Below, piece by piece: positions 1 to 8,443 of a stretch of DNA of 64,000 bases. Origin of the DNA: Methylovulum sp. (lineage in GTDB: Bacteria > Pseudomonadota > Gammaproteobacteria > Methylococcales > Methylomonadaceae); the NCBI GenBank assembly GCA_028712695.1, contig JAQTQZ010000006.1:62001-126000 (forward strand). Direction: 5' to 3'. The notes beneath the pieces are model-generated. The model saw only the letters and a list, made by a program, of their open reading frames with translations. It was not told the DNA's origin and did not search any database. The position numbers and the translations under genes are program-made. Positions within the stretch are counted from its first letter, which is position 1. Every line of letters starts with the position of its first letter.

Positions 1-1349
1 TCAGACAGCGTAGCCACTGCATAAATCTGCAGCCCCTCAATAGGTTGCTTAGGGGCGTTGGCCTTAGGTATCACCGCCTTTGTAAAACCGTGTTTTGCCG
101 CATCATTAAGTCTTGCATAACCATTAGCAACAGGTCTGATTTCGCCTGCCAAACCAATTTCCCCAAAAAAAAACATAGAATGCGGGATTACCTTATTTTT
201 CAAACTAGAGACAACGCCGACGACTATCGCCAAATCGGAGCTTGTTTCGGCGACTTTAATACCGCCAACCACGTTAGCATAAATTTCATCTTGTGCAGTG
301 ACAACCCCCCCATGCCGGGATAATACCGCCAGCAACATCGCCAGACGATTTTGATCAAAACCAACTGCAAGCCGCCGTGGATTACCATACTGACAATCCG
401 TAACCAACGCCTGAATTTCCACCAAAAGCGGTCGAGTGCCTTCCCATAACACCGTCACGACACTGCCAGAAGAAGGTTTTTCAGCGCGCGTTAAAAACAT
501 CGCCGATGGATTTTTAACCTCTTTAAGCCCCGAGCCATCCATGGCAAAAAAACCCAATTCGCCAATGCTGCCAAAACGGTTTTTATCTGCCCTTAGCACC
601 CGGTAACGCGCATCATCCGTTGAGCCTAACATTACCTGGGTGTCGACAATGTGGCTTAACGTCATGGGGCCTGCCAAAGACTGGTCTTTGGTCACATGCC
701 CAACCATAAAAATAGACACATTGTGCTTTTTGGCATATTGCGTCAAATAACTGGCAGACTCCCTCACTTGGGACACCGAGCCGGGGGCGGAATCGGCTTC
801 CTGTGTATGCATAACTTGAATCGAATCTATCACTAAAACTTGCGGCTTGAGATCATCCATCACATCACAAATACGCTGCACTGAAGTTTCTGCCAACATC
901 AGGATTTTGTTTGCTGGCAGCTTTAACCGATGCGCCCTCTCAGCAATTTGCTGCAAGGATTCTTCCCCTGAAACATAAAGGACACGGTTATTACGGTCAG
1001 CGATATTAGCTATTGCCTGTAACAGCAAAGTACTTTTTCCTGCCCCCGGCGCGCCACCAATTAAAATTACGCTGCCTCTGACTACGCCCCCACCCAAAAC
1101 GCGATCAAACTCGGATATGCCGGTAAAAATACGCTCCGCCTGTAACAAATCGACATCAGATAACAGCTTTACTTCAGAAAGACTACCGGCATACCCTATC
1201 GACCTACCATTACGTTCTGACACTCCAGACCCTAGCCGTACCTCCTTAATGGAGTTCCATTCCCCACAGCTCGTGCATTGGCCACCCCAGCGCGGAAAAT
1301 CAGCGCCGCACTGCTCACAAACAAACGCTGTTTTAATTTTTTTACTCAT
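1..1349 (-). CDS. radA: DNA repair protein RadA (3' end cut by window edge)
   Basis: RadA (Sms) is a RecA-like DnaB-type motor that promotes branch migration during recombinational repair. Translating the minus strand from 1349 gives an N-terminal zinc finger with Cys11, Cys14, Cys25 and Cys28, a Walker A motif GGAPGAGKST near residue 100, and the RadA-specific KNRFG motif near residue 255, followed by the Lon-like C-terminal domain. About 449 residues are visible, so only a few C-terminal residues of a typical 450-460 residue protein are missing. The ATG lies inside the stop region of the upstream epimerase gene (8-bp overlap, ATGAGTAA), so the two are probably translationally coupled. Identification is secure. 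Confidence 0.96.
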   Translation of the reverse strand, partial: MSKKIKTAFVCEQCGADFPRWGGQCTSCGEWNSIKEVRLGSGVSERNGRSIGYAGSLSEVKLLSDVDLLQAERIFTGISEFDRVLGGGVVRGSVILIGGAPGAGKSTLLLQAIANIADRNNRVLYVSGEESLQQIAERAHRLKLPANKILMLAETSVQRICDVMDDLKPQVLVIDSIQVMHTQEADSAPGSVSQVRESASYLTQYAKKHNVSIFMVGHVTKDQSLAGPMTLSHIVDTQVMLGSTDDARYRVLRADKNRFGSIGELGFFAMDGSGLKEVKNPSAMFLTRAEKPSSGSVVTVLWEGTRPLLVEIQALVTDCQYGNPRRLAVGFDQNRLAMLLAVLSRHGGVVTAQDEIYANVVGGIKVAETSSDLAIVVGVVSSLKNKVIPHSMFFFGEIGLAGEIRPVANGYARLNDAAKHGFTKAVIPKANAPKQPIEGLQIYAVATLS

Positions 1350-2175
1350 ACTTTAGCAAATCACGGTAGCCATTTTTATAACTGGGGTAAAAAAACCGGT
1401 AACCCAGTGCCTTTAATCGTTCATTACTGCAGCGCTTATTCTGCACAGGCTTAATAGCTGCTGGCTTTATGCCCGGCCCGGGACAGCGCATCTGCCCAGC
1501 CAGCCACGACATAACCTCCCACATCGGTGCAGGATCATCGTCACTGGCTAAATAGCATTGCTCCAATGCCATGCCCGCCAAACACCGTTCGAATAAAAAT
1601 GCCAATATACCGACACAATCCTGCTGATGGATACGATTAGTGAAATACGGCGGATGTTGTTGCACGGACGGCTGCTGCCGTGCCATTTTTAGCAAATATT
1701 CACGACCTGGACCATAAATACCAGAAAAGCGCACAACGACATTGAGTGGATTTAAAGCCATCACCTGTTGCTCTGCTTGCCTGAGAAGCTGGCTGGTAAG
1801 GCTGTCTGGTCGCGCAAGGCTTTTTTCATCCACCCATTCACCTTGTGACTGTCCATAGACACTCGTTGAAGAAACAAAAAACCAGCGCTGTCGGTTAAGC
1901 TTATCCAGCATACTCTGCAAACCCGCCTCATAAACCGCCCGATAGCTTTTTTCTGTACGCCCATCTGCAGGCACTATAAAAAACACATAATCAAAATCCG
2001 TCCCTATGCTAGCCACATCTGCCAAGGAGGTTATATCCGCAGCGATATAATCAATTACACCTGCCGATATAGGCGGGCTACGTTTTAAACCCGTCACGAA
2101 ATGTCCTTGTTCCGATAAGTTATGTGCTAGCTGCCTACCAATAGCACCACAACCCATGACTAAAACTCTTTCCAT
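1342..2175 (-). CDS. SDR-family NAD(P)-dependent epimerase-like protein
   Basis: A 277-residue extended short-chain dehydrogenase-like protein. The N terminus has a Rossmann nucleotide-binding turn (GCGAIGRQ, about residues 9-16). A central SSTSVYG segment occupies the usual Ser/Tyr active-site region, and the C-terminal half resembles YeeZ-like nucleoside-diphosphate-sugar epimerase relatives. The classical YxxxK motif is not clear, so the catalytic activity and substrate cannot be named. The gene starts one base after the DUF523/DUF1722 gene ends and overlaps radA by 8 bp, making a three-gene minus-strand unit. Family assignment is firm; function is not. Confidence 0.85.
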   Translation of the reverse strand: MERVLVMGCGAIGRQLAHNLSEQGHFVTGLKRSPPISAGVIDYIAADITSLADVASIGTDFDYVFFIVPADGRTEKSYRAVYEAGLQSMLDKLNRQRWFFVSSTSVYGQSQGEWVDEKSLARPDSLTSQLLRQAEQQVMALNPLNVVVRFSGIYGPGREYLLKMARQQPSVQQHPPYFTNRIHQQDCVGILAFLFERCLAGMALEQCYLASDDDPAPMWEVMSWLAGQMRCPGPGIKPAAIKPVQNKRCSNERLKALGYRFFYPSYKNGYRDLLKYE

Positions 2176-2176
2176 G

Positions 2177-3112
2177 CTATAACTCGTTGATAAGGCTTAA
2201 CTCTTGAGGATAAGGAGACATATAATAAGAATTTTCTATATAAGGGTCTGGGGAGTTTCGGAAATGATGCTTGAGCAAAGTCAATGGAACAATCAGTGGC
2301 ATTTCCCCTCGACGATAGCGCTCGATCACTTCACACAACTCAGCTTTATCCGCAGCCGTTAGCTCCTTTTTTAAATAGCCTTGAATATGCTGAAGCACAT
2401 TGACATGATTAGCCCGATTAACCACTGTTTTTAAGATGTTCATCAGCAGTAAAATATATTGCTCGGCAACTGGCTCCAACTTTTCTTTGGTCGAACAGGC
2501 TATTAACTGTCCCATTTCTCGATAATCCCCATGGCTCATGATAATCAGCTTATGACGCGCATGAAAATCCGTCAGCCCAGATACCGTCAACCCTTCTACT
2601 AACATCTGCTTCCACCGATACAATACATAAACGCGTTGGATAAAATTCTCACGCAAACCTGCATCACCTAAGCGGCCTTCTTCCTCGACTGGCAGCAAAG
2701 GGTTATTACGCATCATTTCCCCAGTAAAAACACCAACGCCATTACGGTGAGGTTGTCCATTAGTAAACACTTTGACACGCGCCATGCCACAACTGGGCGA
2801 ATCTTTTTTTAAAATATAGCCGCATAAATCTGCATGGGCTGGCCGTAGTTCGGCCGCATAAGCCCGCAAGCGGTCTGTCGCGTCATTTTCAGGGGCTTTT
2901 ATCCCCACACAGCGAATGGAATTGTCAATTTTTACCAGATGAATGGCCGGGCGCGGCGTGCCCAAGCCTATCGCGACTTCGGGGCAAAAAGGATGAAAAT
3001 CAAAGTATTTGTTGAGCGTGCCGGTAATATAGGAATCACGTTTGTGGCCGCCATCAAAACGGACATTCTGACCGAGCAAACAACTGCTGATACCTATAGG
3101 GATTTTTTTCAT
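2177..3112 (-). CDS. DUF523 and DUF1722 domain protein (YbgA-like)
   Basis: A 311-residue protein with two recognisable domains. Residues 1-150 are DUF523 (start MKKIPIGISSCLLGQ, then VRFDGGHKR and the DSPSCGM segment). Residues 190-305 are DUF1722, the YbgA domain, with the HARHKLIIMSHG signature. Conserved cysteines (the SSCLLG and SCGM motifs) suggest a metal or thiol function, but the family has no settled biochemical role here. It is the first gene of a tight minus-strand group with an SDR protein and radA. In other bacteria YbgA-type genes often sit beside photolyase genes; none is visible here. Confidence 0.88.
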   Translation of the reverse strand: MKKIPIGISSCLLGQNVRFDGGHKRDSYITGTLNKYFDFHPFCPEVAIGLGTPRPAIHLVKIDNSIRCVGIKAPENDATDRLRAYAAELRPAHADLCGYILKKDSPSCGMARVKVFTNGQPHRNGVGVFTGEMMRNNPLLPVEEEGRLGDAGLRENFIQRVYVLYRWKQMLVEGLTVSGLTDFHARHKLIIMSHGDYREMGQLIACSTKEKLEPVAEQYILLLMNILKTVVNRANHVNVLQHIQGYLKKELTAADKAELCEVIERYRRGEMPLIVPLTLLKHHFRNSPDPYIENSYYMSPYPQELSLINEL

Positions 3113-3303
3113 GGTTTTATGTAATACAGATTTTCGTAGCGTAACTTATAGGCAATTATACAACTATTACACCTTGCTGTTTTTAACCGTCTTGGCAGGT
3201 TAAAAACTTTCAAATTGTGATAGAATTATTTTCGGAACATGGCAATGAATGTGCTGTGTTACCGATATATTGAAAAAATAACAACATCTAGAGGATTAGT
3301 GAA

Positions 3304-3690
3304 ATGAAAAACTTAAAAAAAGTCTTAGTATCTTTATTGATAGCCTCTGCTATGGGCGCAGCCTCAACTGCAGCTATGGCTGAAGCAGATGCGGGCAGAA
3401 TCACTTATGCACCCGCCGAAGCTATTGATATGGTGTCCGTAAAAGTACAAGCCGCTATTGATGCGCTGACTACAGGCACAGATGCCGAGGCCGTATCTAA
3501 ATTGGCTAAAGAAGCACTTGACGCCAGTAAAGAAATCAATGCTAACGACAAAGTTGACATGGCTCGCTCAAGAGCTAATAACAAATTAAAAGCGGCTCGC
3601 AACCATCTAAAACAAGGTTCCACTCAAGAAGCAGAACAAGAATTGAGAGATGCCCACAAAAGCTTCCAAGACCTGAAAGGCTTATTGTAA
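3304..3690 (+). CDS. small secreted helical protein, unknown function
   Basis: A 128-residue protein with a clear Sec signal peptide: KNLKK at the N terminus, a hydrophobic core, and likely cleavage after AMA near residue 26. The mature part is highly charged, Ala-rich and predicted mostly alpha-helical, without cysteines. It loosely resembles small periplasmic helical-bundle proteins such as SmbP, but lacks the His repeats needed to call metal binding. A ribosome-binding sequence (GAGG) precedes the ATG. It is monocistronic, between the divergent DUF523 gene and the MEKHLA gene. No function is proposed. Confidence 0.75.
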   Translation: MKNLKKVLVSLLIASAMGAASTAAMAEADAGRITYAPAEAIDMVSVKVQAAIDALTTGTDAEAVSKLAKEALDASKEINANDKVDMARSRANNKLKAARNHLKQGSTQEAEQELRDAHKSFQDLKGLL

Positions 3691-3855
3691 AACCCGCCAA
3701 GCCATATCATGGAGGTTCTGCTTCTTGATATGGCTTACAGCCATTTTTATGTCAATCGCACGTTTCCCAACCACTGAATTTCACGCTTTTATTTCAGACA
3801 CTCCGCTGCTTTGATGGGCTGGCTAAAAAATTCCACATCATAAAAGCATAATGGC

Positions 3856-4356
3856 TCAGGGCAGTATGTCCCAATCACTAAAACTAGCCGCCTGACCAAT
3901 ATACATGCCCTCCTGGTCATGGACATTCCATACTGTGGCATGGTTTATCCTGAAACGCCTACCGCTCTTGGCAATACGCACCCCTGCATAATTTTCAATG
4001 TAACCATTGGCACTCACTTGTTCCAATAACTGCCGCCGCCCTTCAATGTTGTCTGGCTCCACTGAATAGCACGATGGCAATCCGACAAACTCATCCCACC
4101 TGCGTTCAAATAATTGTAAGCCGGTATGGTTAGCATAGTTGAACAAAGGATCGGCATCATTATTATGCGACACCAACACAAACTCAGCACGATAGACCTG
4201 TTCAGCATAATTGTCGGCATCTCCTAACCCGATTAACGGCCGCCTTAAGAGGCGCAGATAGCTATCAAGCAACATCTGGACATGGTTGTCATAAAAATGG
4301 TTTTCTATGCTGGGCGCGGTTTCTTTTAGCCTTAACATCTCCCCATTAATCCTCAC
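3856..4356 (-). CDS. MEKHLA domain protein (PAS-like)
   Basis: A 166-residue single-domain protein matching the MEKHLA family, a PAS-related fold first noted in plant HD-ZIP III proteins and also found as a stand-alone bacterial protein. Typical segments are VLVSHNNDADPLFNYANHTGLQLFE in pieces along residues 57-82 and the C-terminal FRINHATVWNVHD region. It probably binds a small ligand or flavin-like group, but this is inferred from the PAS relationship. Its 5' end overlaps the 3' end of the UPF0182 gene by 11 bp, so the two are likely co-transcribed. Confidence 0.85.
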   Translation of the reverse strand: MRINGEMLRLKETAPSIENHFYDNHVQMLLDSYLRLLRRPLIGLGDADNYAEQVYRAEFVLVSHNNDADPLFNYANHTGLQLFERRWDEFVGLPSCYSVEPDNIEGRRQLLEQVSANGYIENYAGVRIAKSGRRFRINHATVWNVHDQEGMYIGQAASFSDWDILP

Positions 4357-6997
4357 CCTGTGCTGGTGTGGCAGTGACTGTCCTCATAGTCGCGTTAGCC
4401 GCGTTATTCTTAATAAAGATTTGTTTCAACCGGCTAAATGCCGATTCTATCGTCTTATCCATAACTGTTTCGTTACCAATGGAAACAATGATCCGGGTCA
4501 ATTCGGGCATTTTATTTTTCGTCGACGCAATATAAATGGGCTGCACATAAAGCACTGTATTGCCCATCGGCAAGATAACCATACGCCCCATTTCCACGAC
4601 AGAACCAGCCTGCCCCCACAAGGTGAATTGCGCCGAAATTTCCGGAACCTGTTGGGTTAGCGCTTCAATCTGGGCTGGCCCATTAACCTGCACATCCTTA
4701 CCAAACTTGTAAATGGTAATGCCCGGTTTATAGTCTAAAGAACATCCTGTCTTATCCAATGCACCGGCAACCCCTATCATACTTAAGTTGCCCCGATTCA
4801 CCGGCGTCATCGGATTAATCAAAACGAATTCTTCCTTATCGTTGCAATGGCCAAAGTCCATTGTCTGGTAGTACGGCAACACGGGTTCGTCACGGACTAT
4901 CGCCTGATCCCAAGTTTCTGCCTGTTCATAAAACAATTCCGGCTTATCCTGATGATATTTTGCATAGACTTTCATTTGCAGATAGTAAAGGTCTCGCGGA
5001 TAACGCAAATGTTTACGCAGTTCATCCGGAATTTCCTGTAAATTTTTGAACAACCCCGGATAAGCATTGCTGTAAGCTTTGATAATGGCATCTGATGGGT
5101 CGGCAATGTAAAAATCCACATCACCATCGAAAGCATCAATAACAATTTTGACTGAGTTACGGATGTAATTGAAATGCTTATGCTCACCTATAAAATTGTC
5201 ATCGGTAGGATTTGAAGCCGGATAATTGTCCGACAATGTGTAAGCATCCTGTATCCAATAAAACCGGTCTTTGGTTATGACCAGATAAGGGTCTTTGTCC
5301 AAATGCAAAAACGGCGCCAGCTTATTGATGCGCTCGGTGATATTCCGGCGCATCTTAACTTTGCTGTTTTTTGAAATATTGGGTGAAAAAAATATCTTCT
5401 CATCATGGAAGTAAAAGGCGAACAATGCTTTTCTAAAATAAGAAGGGAGAGGGATGCCTCCGACGCCGTGATAGGGCTCTTCTATAGTCGGGTCGGTGCC
5501 AGCGATCCCCATAACATTAAGATTATTAGGGACAATGGCATAATCGAGCTGCTCTTGACCATAATAAAGGTCGGGATGGTTGACACTAAATCCGACCGGC
5601 GATTGCATGTTCAAGTCACGCAAATACCATGTCTGCGGTTTATCGGCATCCTGTGCGGCGGGGGTGACGACAGCGCCATAACCGTGGGTATAACGCAAAT
5701 GCGTGTTCTCCCAATTTTGGGCTTCTACCGGGAGCTTTGAAATATTAATCTCCCGTGCCGAAATGTTAACTTGATGGGTGTGATTAAGGACAAAATAACG
5801 GTCTTCATCGACCGCCCTGATTTTGTAATAAGGCCTTATCTCCTGCAGCTGCTTGTACATGTCTATAATATATTCCCTGTCCCATACAGGAATATTCTCA
5901 AAACGTTTTTGGGTTCCCCACGTTTCAATATCTTCAGCCGCATCCACATTAATGGACACGTCAATTGTCTTAATGTTTTTTAAATCATATCCCGCCAGCG
6001 TGGCATCAATATTATGCTGCATGAACGGTTTTTCCGTTTTAACCGGATTAGGGTTGACCACGTATTTTTGCAGCAAATTTGGAATAAACTCCACTTTAGG
6101 TAAGCCTAATGCACAAACAAAAGCAGTTAGCGATATTAAAAACGGCGCCTTAATACGGTGCTTTTCTGAAAAAATAAACAAGCATGCGGTAATTGCCGTC
6201 GCTAAAAAGGTGACGATGCCCAACCAGATCAGCGGCAACTGATAACGGATCTCCACAAATCCAGGCCCGTAAAAGACCGGCTCATGATTATTGATATACA
6301 ACAGCGAGAAACGCTGGAGCATGAATCCCCAGACCACAAACGCCACCACAAAGCCTATTAAAATAGTTAAATGGATTTTAGCGCCTAGCGGATATTCTTT
6401 ACGTTGATCGGGTACAAAAATATGCTCCAGCCAATACAGGAGACCCACCATGAAAAACACTAAAATAGAGGTTATTAATAGCTCTTTCTGAATCAACAGG
6501 TAGGTTGGGTAGGAAAGCATGTAAAAACTGACATCATTGCCATAAACCGAATCTTTTACCCCAGAATCACTACCGAAAAAAAACAGCAACGAGGTTTCCC
6601 ATTGGGTATAAAAAGGAATGGCGATAAAAATGGCCAATAACAAAGAAACAGGGGTGTATATTTTTACCGAACCGTTCATAAAAACATCGGCAAAACTTTG
6701 AAACCGCCGACGTTTAACAAGGTTGCCCATAACCTCAGCGGGCGGGTTTAACCCTAGATAACTGGACGCAATCCAGAAATGGAAAAAGAATATGGTGAAG
6801 AACGCCAACGTCACGGCACCCGACAAAAAGAACTTATAAAGCAACTTTAACCAAAAATAGGACTCGAAATTTAATGATTGGAACCACCATAAGTCAACAA
6901 ACAGATCAAGGAATATGAAGTAGAAGGCAACATATACAATGATAGCGATGACAAGTGCCGCTCCAATCAACGCGGGTAAAAACTTCAGGTTCCGCAT
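4346..6997 (-). CDS. UPF0182 family large membrane protein
   Basis: An 883-residue protein of the UPF0182 (COG1615) family. The first 300 residues carry about seven hydrophobic membrane segments (starting with LPALIGAALVIAIIVYVAFY). The remaining 580 residues form a large probably extracytoplasmic domain with the family-typical LRYTHGYGAVVTPAA and DMQSPVG-like stretches. The biochemical function of the family is unknown. It overlaps the downstream MEKHLA gene by 11 bp. Start chosen at the first Met, directly before the first membrane helix. Length fits the family. Confidence 0.92.
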   Translation of the reverse strand: MRNLKFLPALIGAALVIAIIVYVAFYFIFLDLFVDLWWFQSLNFESYFWLKLLYKFFLSGAVTLAFFTIFFFHFWIASSYLGLNPPAEVMGNLVKRRRFQSFADVFMNGSVKIYTPVSLLLAIFIAIPFYTQWETSLLFFFGSDSGVKDSVYGNDVSFYMLSYPTYLLIQKELLITSILVFFMVGLLYWLEHIFVPDQRKEYPLGAKIHLTILIGFVVAFVVWGFMLQRFSLLYINNHEPVFYGPGFVEIRYQLPLIWLGIVTFLATAITACLFIFSEKHRIKAPFLISLTAFVCALGLPKVEFIPNLLQKYVVNPNPVKTEKPFMQHNIDATLAGYDLKNIKTIDVSINVDAAEDIETWGTQKRFENIPVWDREYIIDMYKQLQEIRPYYKIRAVDEDRYFVLNHTHQVNISAREINISKLPVEAQNWENTHLRYTHGYGAVVTPAAQDADKPQTWYLRDLNMQSPVGFSVNHPDLYYGQEQLDYAIVPNNLNVMGIAGTDPTIEEPYHGVGGIPLPSYFRKALFAFYFHDEKIFFSPNISKNSKVKMRRNITERINKLAPFLHLDKDPYLVITKDRFYWIQDAYTLSDNYPASNPTDDNFIGEHKHFNYIRNSVKIVIDAFDGDVDFYIADPSDAIIKAYSNAYPGLFKNLQEIPDELRKHLRYPRDLYYLQMKVYAKYHQDKPELFYEQAETWDQAIVRDEPVLPYYQTMDFGHCNDKEEFVLINPMTPVNRGNLSMIGVAGALDKTGCSLDYKPGITIYKFGKDVQVNGPAQIEALTQQVPEISAQFTLWGQAGSVVEMGRMVILPMGNTVLYVQPIYIASTKNKMPELTRIIVSIGNETVMDKTIESAFSRLKQIFIKNNAANATMRTVTATPAQGED

Positions 6998-7389
6998 ACT
7001 GTCCTCTTTAAGAAAAATTGTTAGTGTCAGACTGGCCTATTCTGTGATTTAGACGGCGTTGATCCAAATCCAACCGGAATAATGGCTTTATTTTAGCATC
7101 CAATGCCCCGTTCGTAACGGTTACGACCACATGCTGCAAGGCAAGTTCGTTGTATGGTTTTTAATGGCTAAATTCCATCCTATGCCACTACACAGAAAAT
7201 CTTTGCTCTAAGCGGTGCGTTTTAGGGTACGAAAACTGATTTATCACTCAGGACTATGGTAACGGGAGTTTCTGCGGGCTGTATACTTGCTTGGCTTTTT
7301 CACTGGATAATAACGCTTTATTACGCATTTTTGACACGTTCGCGTAAAATCAAAATTCACATTCCACTCAATAATAATTAAGGAATACT
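6998..7389. other. intergenic gap between divergent genes
   Basis: This 392-bp stretch separates the divergent UPF0182 and 7390 genes, so it must hold promoters for both. No convincing -10/-35 pair, RNA gene or repeat was recognised. Confidence 0.4.
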
Positions 7390-7767
7390 ATGAACAAAAT
7401 TTATTTCTTAGCCATCTTGCTGTTTACCACAGCACCTTTCGCCAATGATGCGAAAAATGAATGGCATGATACAACACTATCAGACGCAACCATCGGGAAA
7501 ATTCAAGACGCCAGCTACCAATATAAAAAATGCGTTTCGGACGAGATGCAAAAGGCCATTTATCAATCTCAAGACAGCCGGCATGCCACCGATGAAATCA
7601 TAAAGCAATGCGAAGCCACATTAACAAAAATGCGTGAAGTCTATCTTGCTGAAAAAGTGCCTGGGGTTATTGCTGACCGCCATTTGAAGCAGTTGCGCAT
7701 AAAAACCACCCGGAGCGCCTTGCAAGAAATGATGTTTTCAGAAGCCGCACGTAAAGCAGGGCAATAA
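7390..7767 (+). CDS. small exported protein, unknown function
   Basis: A 125-residue protein with a short signal peptide (MNKIYFLAILLFTTAPFA, likely cleaved near residue 18). The mature part is charged and helical and contains two cysteines (KKCVSDE and IKQCEAT) that could form a disulfide in the periplasm. A GGAATACT sequence lies just before the ATG. It is followed after 25 bp by the DUF2760-Hsp70 pair on the same strand and may be in the same transcript. I do not recognise the family. Confidence 0.65.
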   Translation: MNKIYFLAILLFTTAPFANDAKNEWHDTTLSDATIGKIQDASYQYKKCVSDEMQKAIYQSQDSRHATDEIIKQCEATLTKMREVYLAEKVPGVIADRHLKQLRIKTTRSALQEMMFSEAARKAGQ

Positions 7768-7792
7768 TAATTAATTTAAAGAGGCTTTCAAT

Positions 7793-8443
7793 ATGAATTA
7801 CGCAATTGATTTATCACTGCGCCCGACCACTTTTGACTTATGGCATGTATGCCTTGCCGGCACTGTTGCCCTACTATCGCTAACGTTGATTGTGCTACTG
7901 CTAACTATGGTCATCAGCCTGACCCGCAGCAAAAAACCATCTGTCGAATCAATCACCCAACCAGCGGTGGCACATGAACCTGTCGTACAAGTGGTTGAGA
8001 AAATCGTCGAAATTGAAAAAATTGTCCATGCGCCAACGCCTGAACCTGTCGTATTAAGGGAGTCGACACCCGATGCTGCCTTACAATTGCTGGGATTGCT
8101 ACAAAAAGAAGCACGTTTTATCGACTTCATCAAAGAAGACATAGCCACTTACAACGATGCCGATATAGGTGTTGCCGCCCGGGTTGTCCATGAAGGCTGC
8201 AACAAAGTGCTTGATGAACACTTTGTGATAGAAACGATCCGTCCTGAACAGGAAGGCAACACGGTCACGTTAGCGCAAGGTTTTGATGCCGCTACGGTTC
8301 GCCTAACCGGCAATATTGTGGGCAATGCACCGTTTACCGGCACATTGATCCATAAAGGCTGGCAGGTAAAAGACATCATCCTGCCCAAGCTGACCGAGGG
8401 CTATAACCCCGCTATTATTGCACCTGCAGAGGTGGAATTATGA
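7793..8443 (+). CDS. DUF2760 domain protein
   Basis: A 216-residue protein with one N-terminal membrane helix (residues 20-45), a Glu/Val-rich linker and a C-terminal DUF2760 domain (from about residue 100; LQLLGLLQKEARFIDFIKED is typical of the family, as is the ending GYNPAIIAPAEVEL). DUF2760 proteins are usually encoded directly before Hsp70-family genes, as here. The stop codon overlaps the start of the Hsp70 gene (ATGA). The domain probably works with that chaperone-like ATPase, perhaps placing it at the membrane through the helix, but this is inference. Confidence 0.88.
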   Translation: MNYAIDLSLRPTTFDLWHVCLAGTVALLSLTLIVLLLTMVISLTRSKKPSVESITQPAVAHEPVVQVVEKIVEIEKIVHAPTPEPVVLRESTPDAALQLLGLLQKEARFIDFIKEDIATYNDADIGVAARVVHEGCNKVLDEHFVIETIRPEQEGNTVTLAQGFDAATVRLTGNIVGNAPFTGTLIHKGWQVKDIILPKLTEGYNPAIIAPAEVEL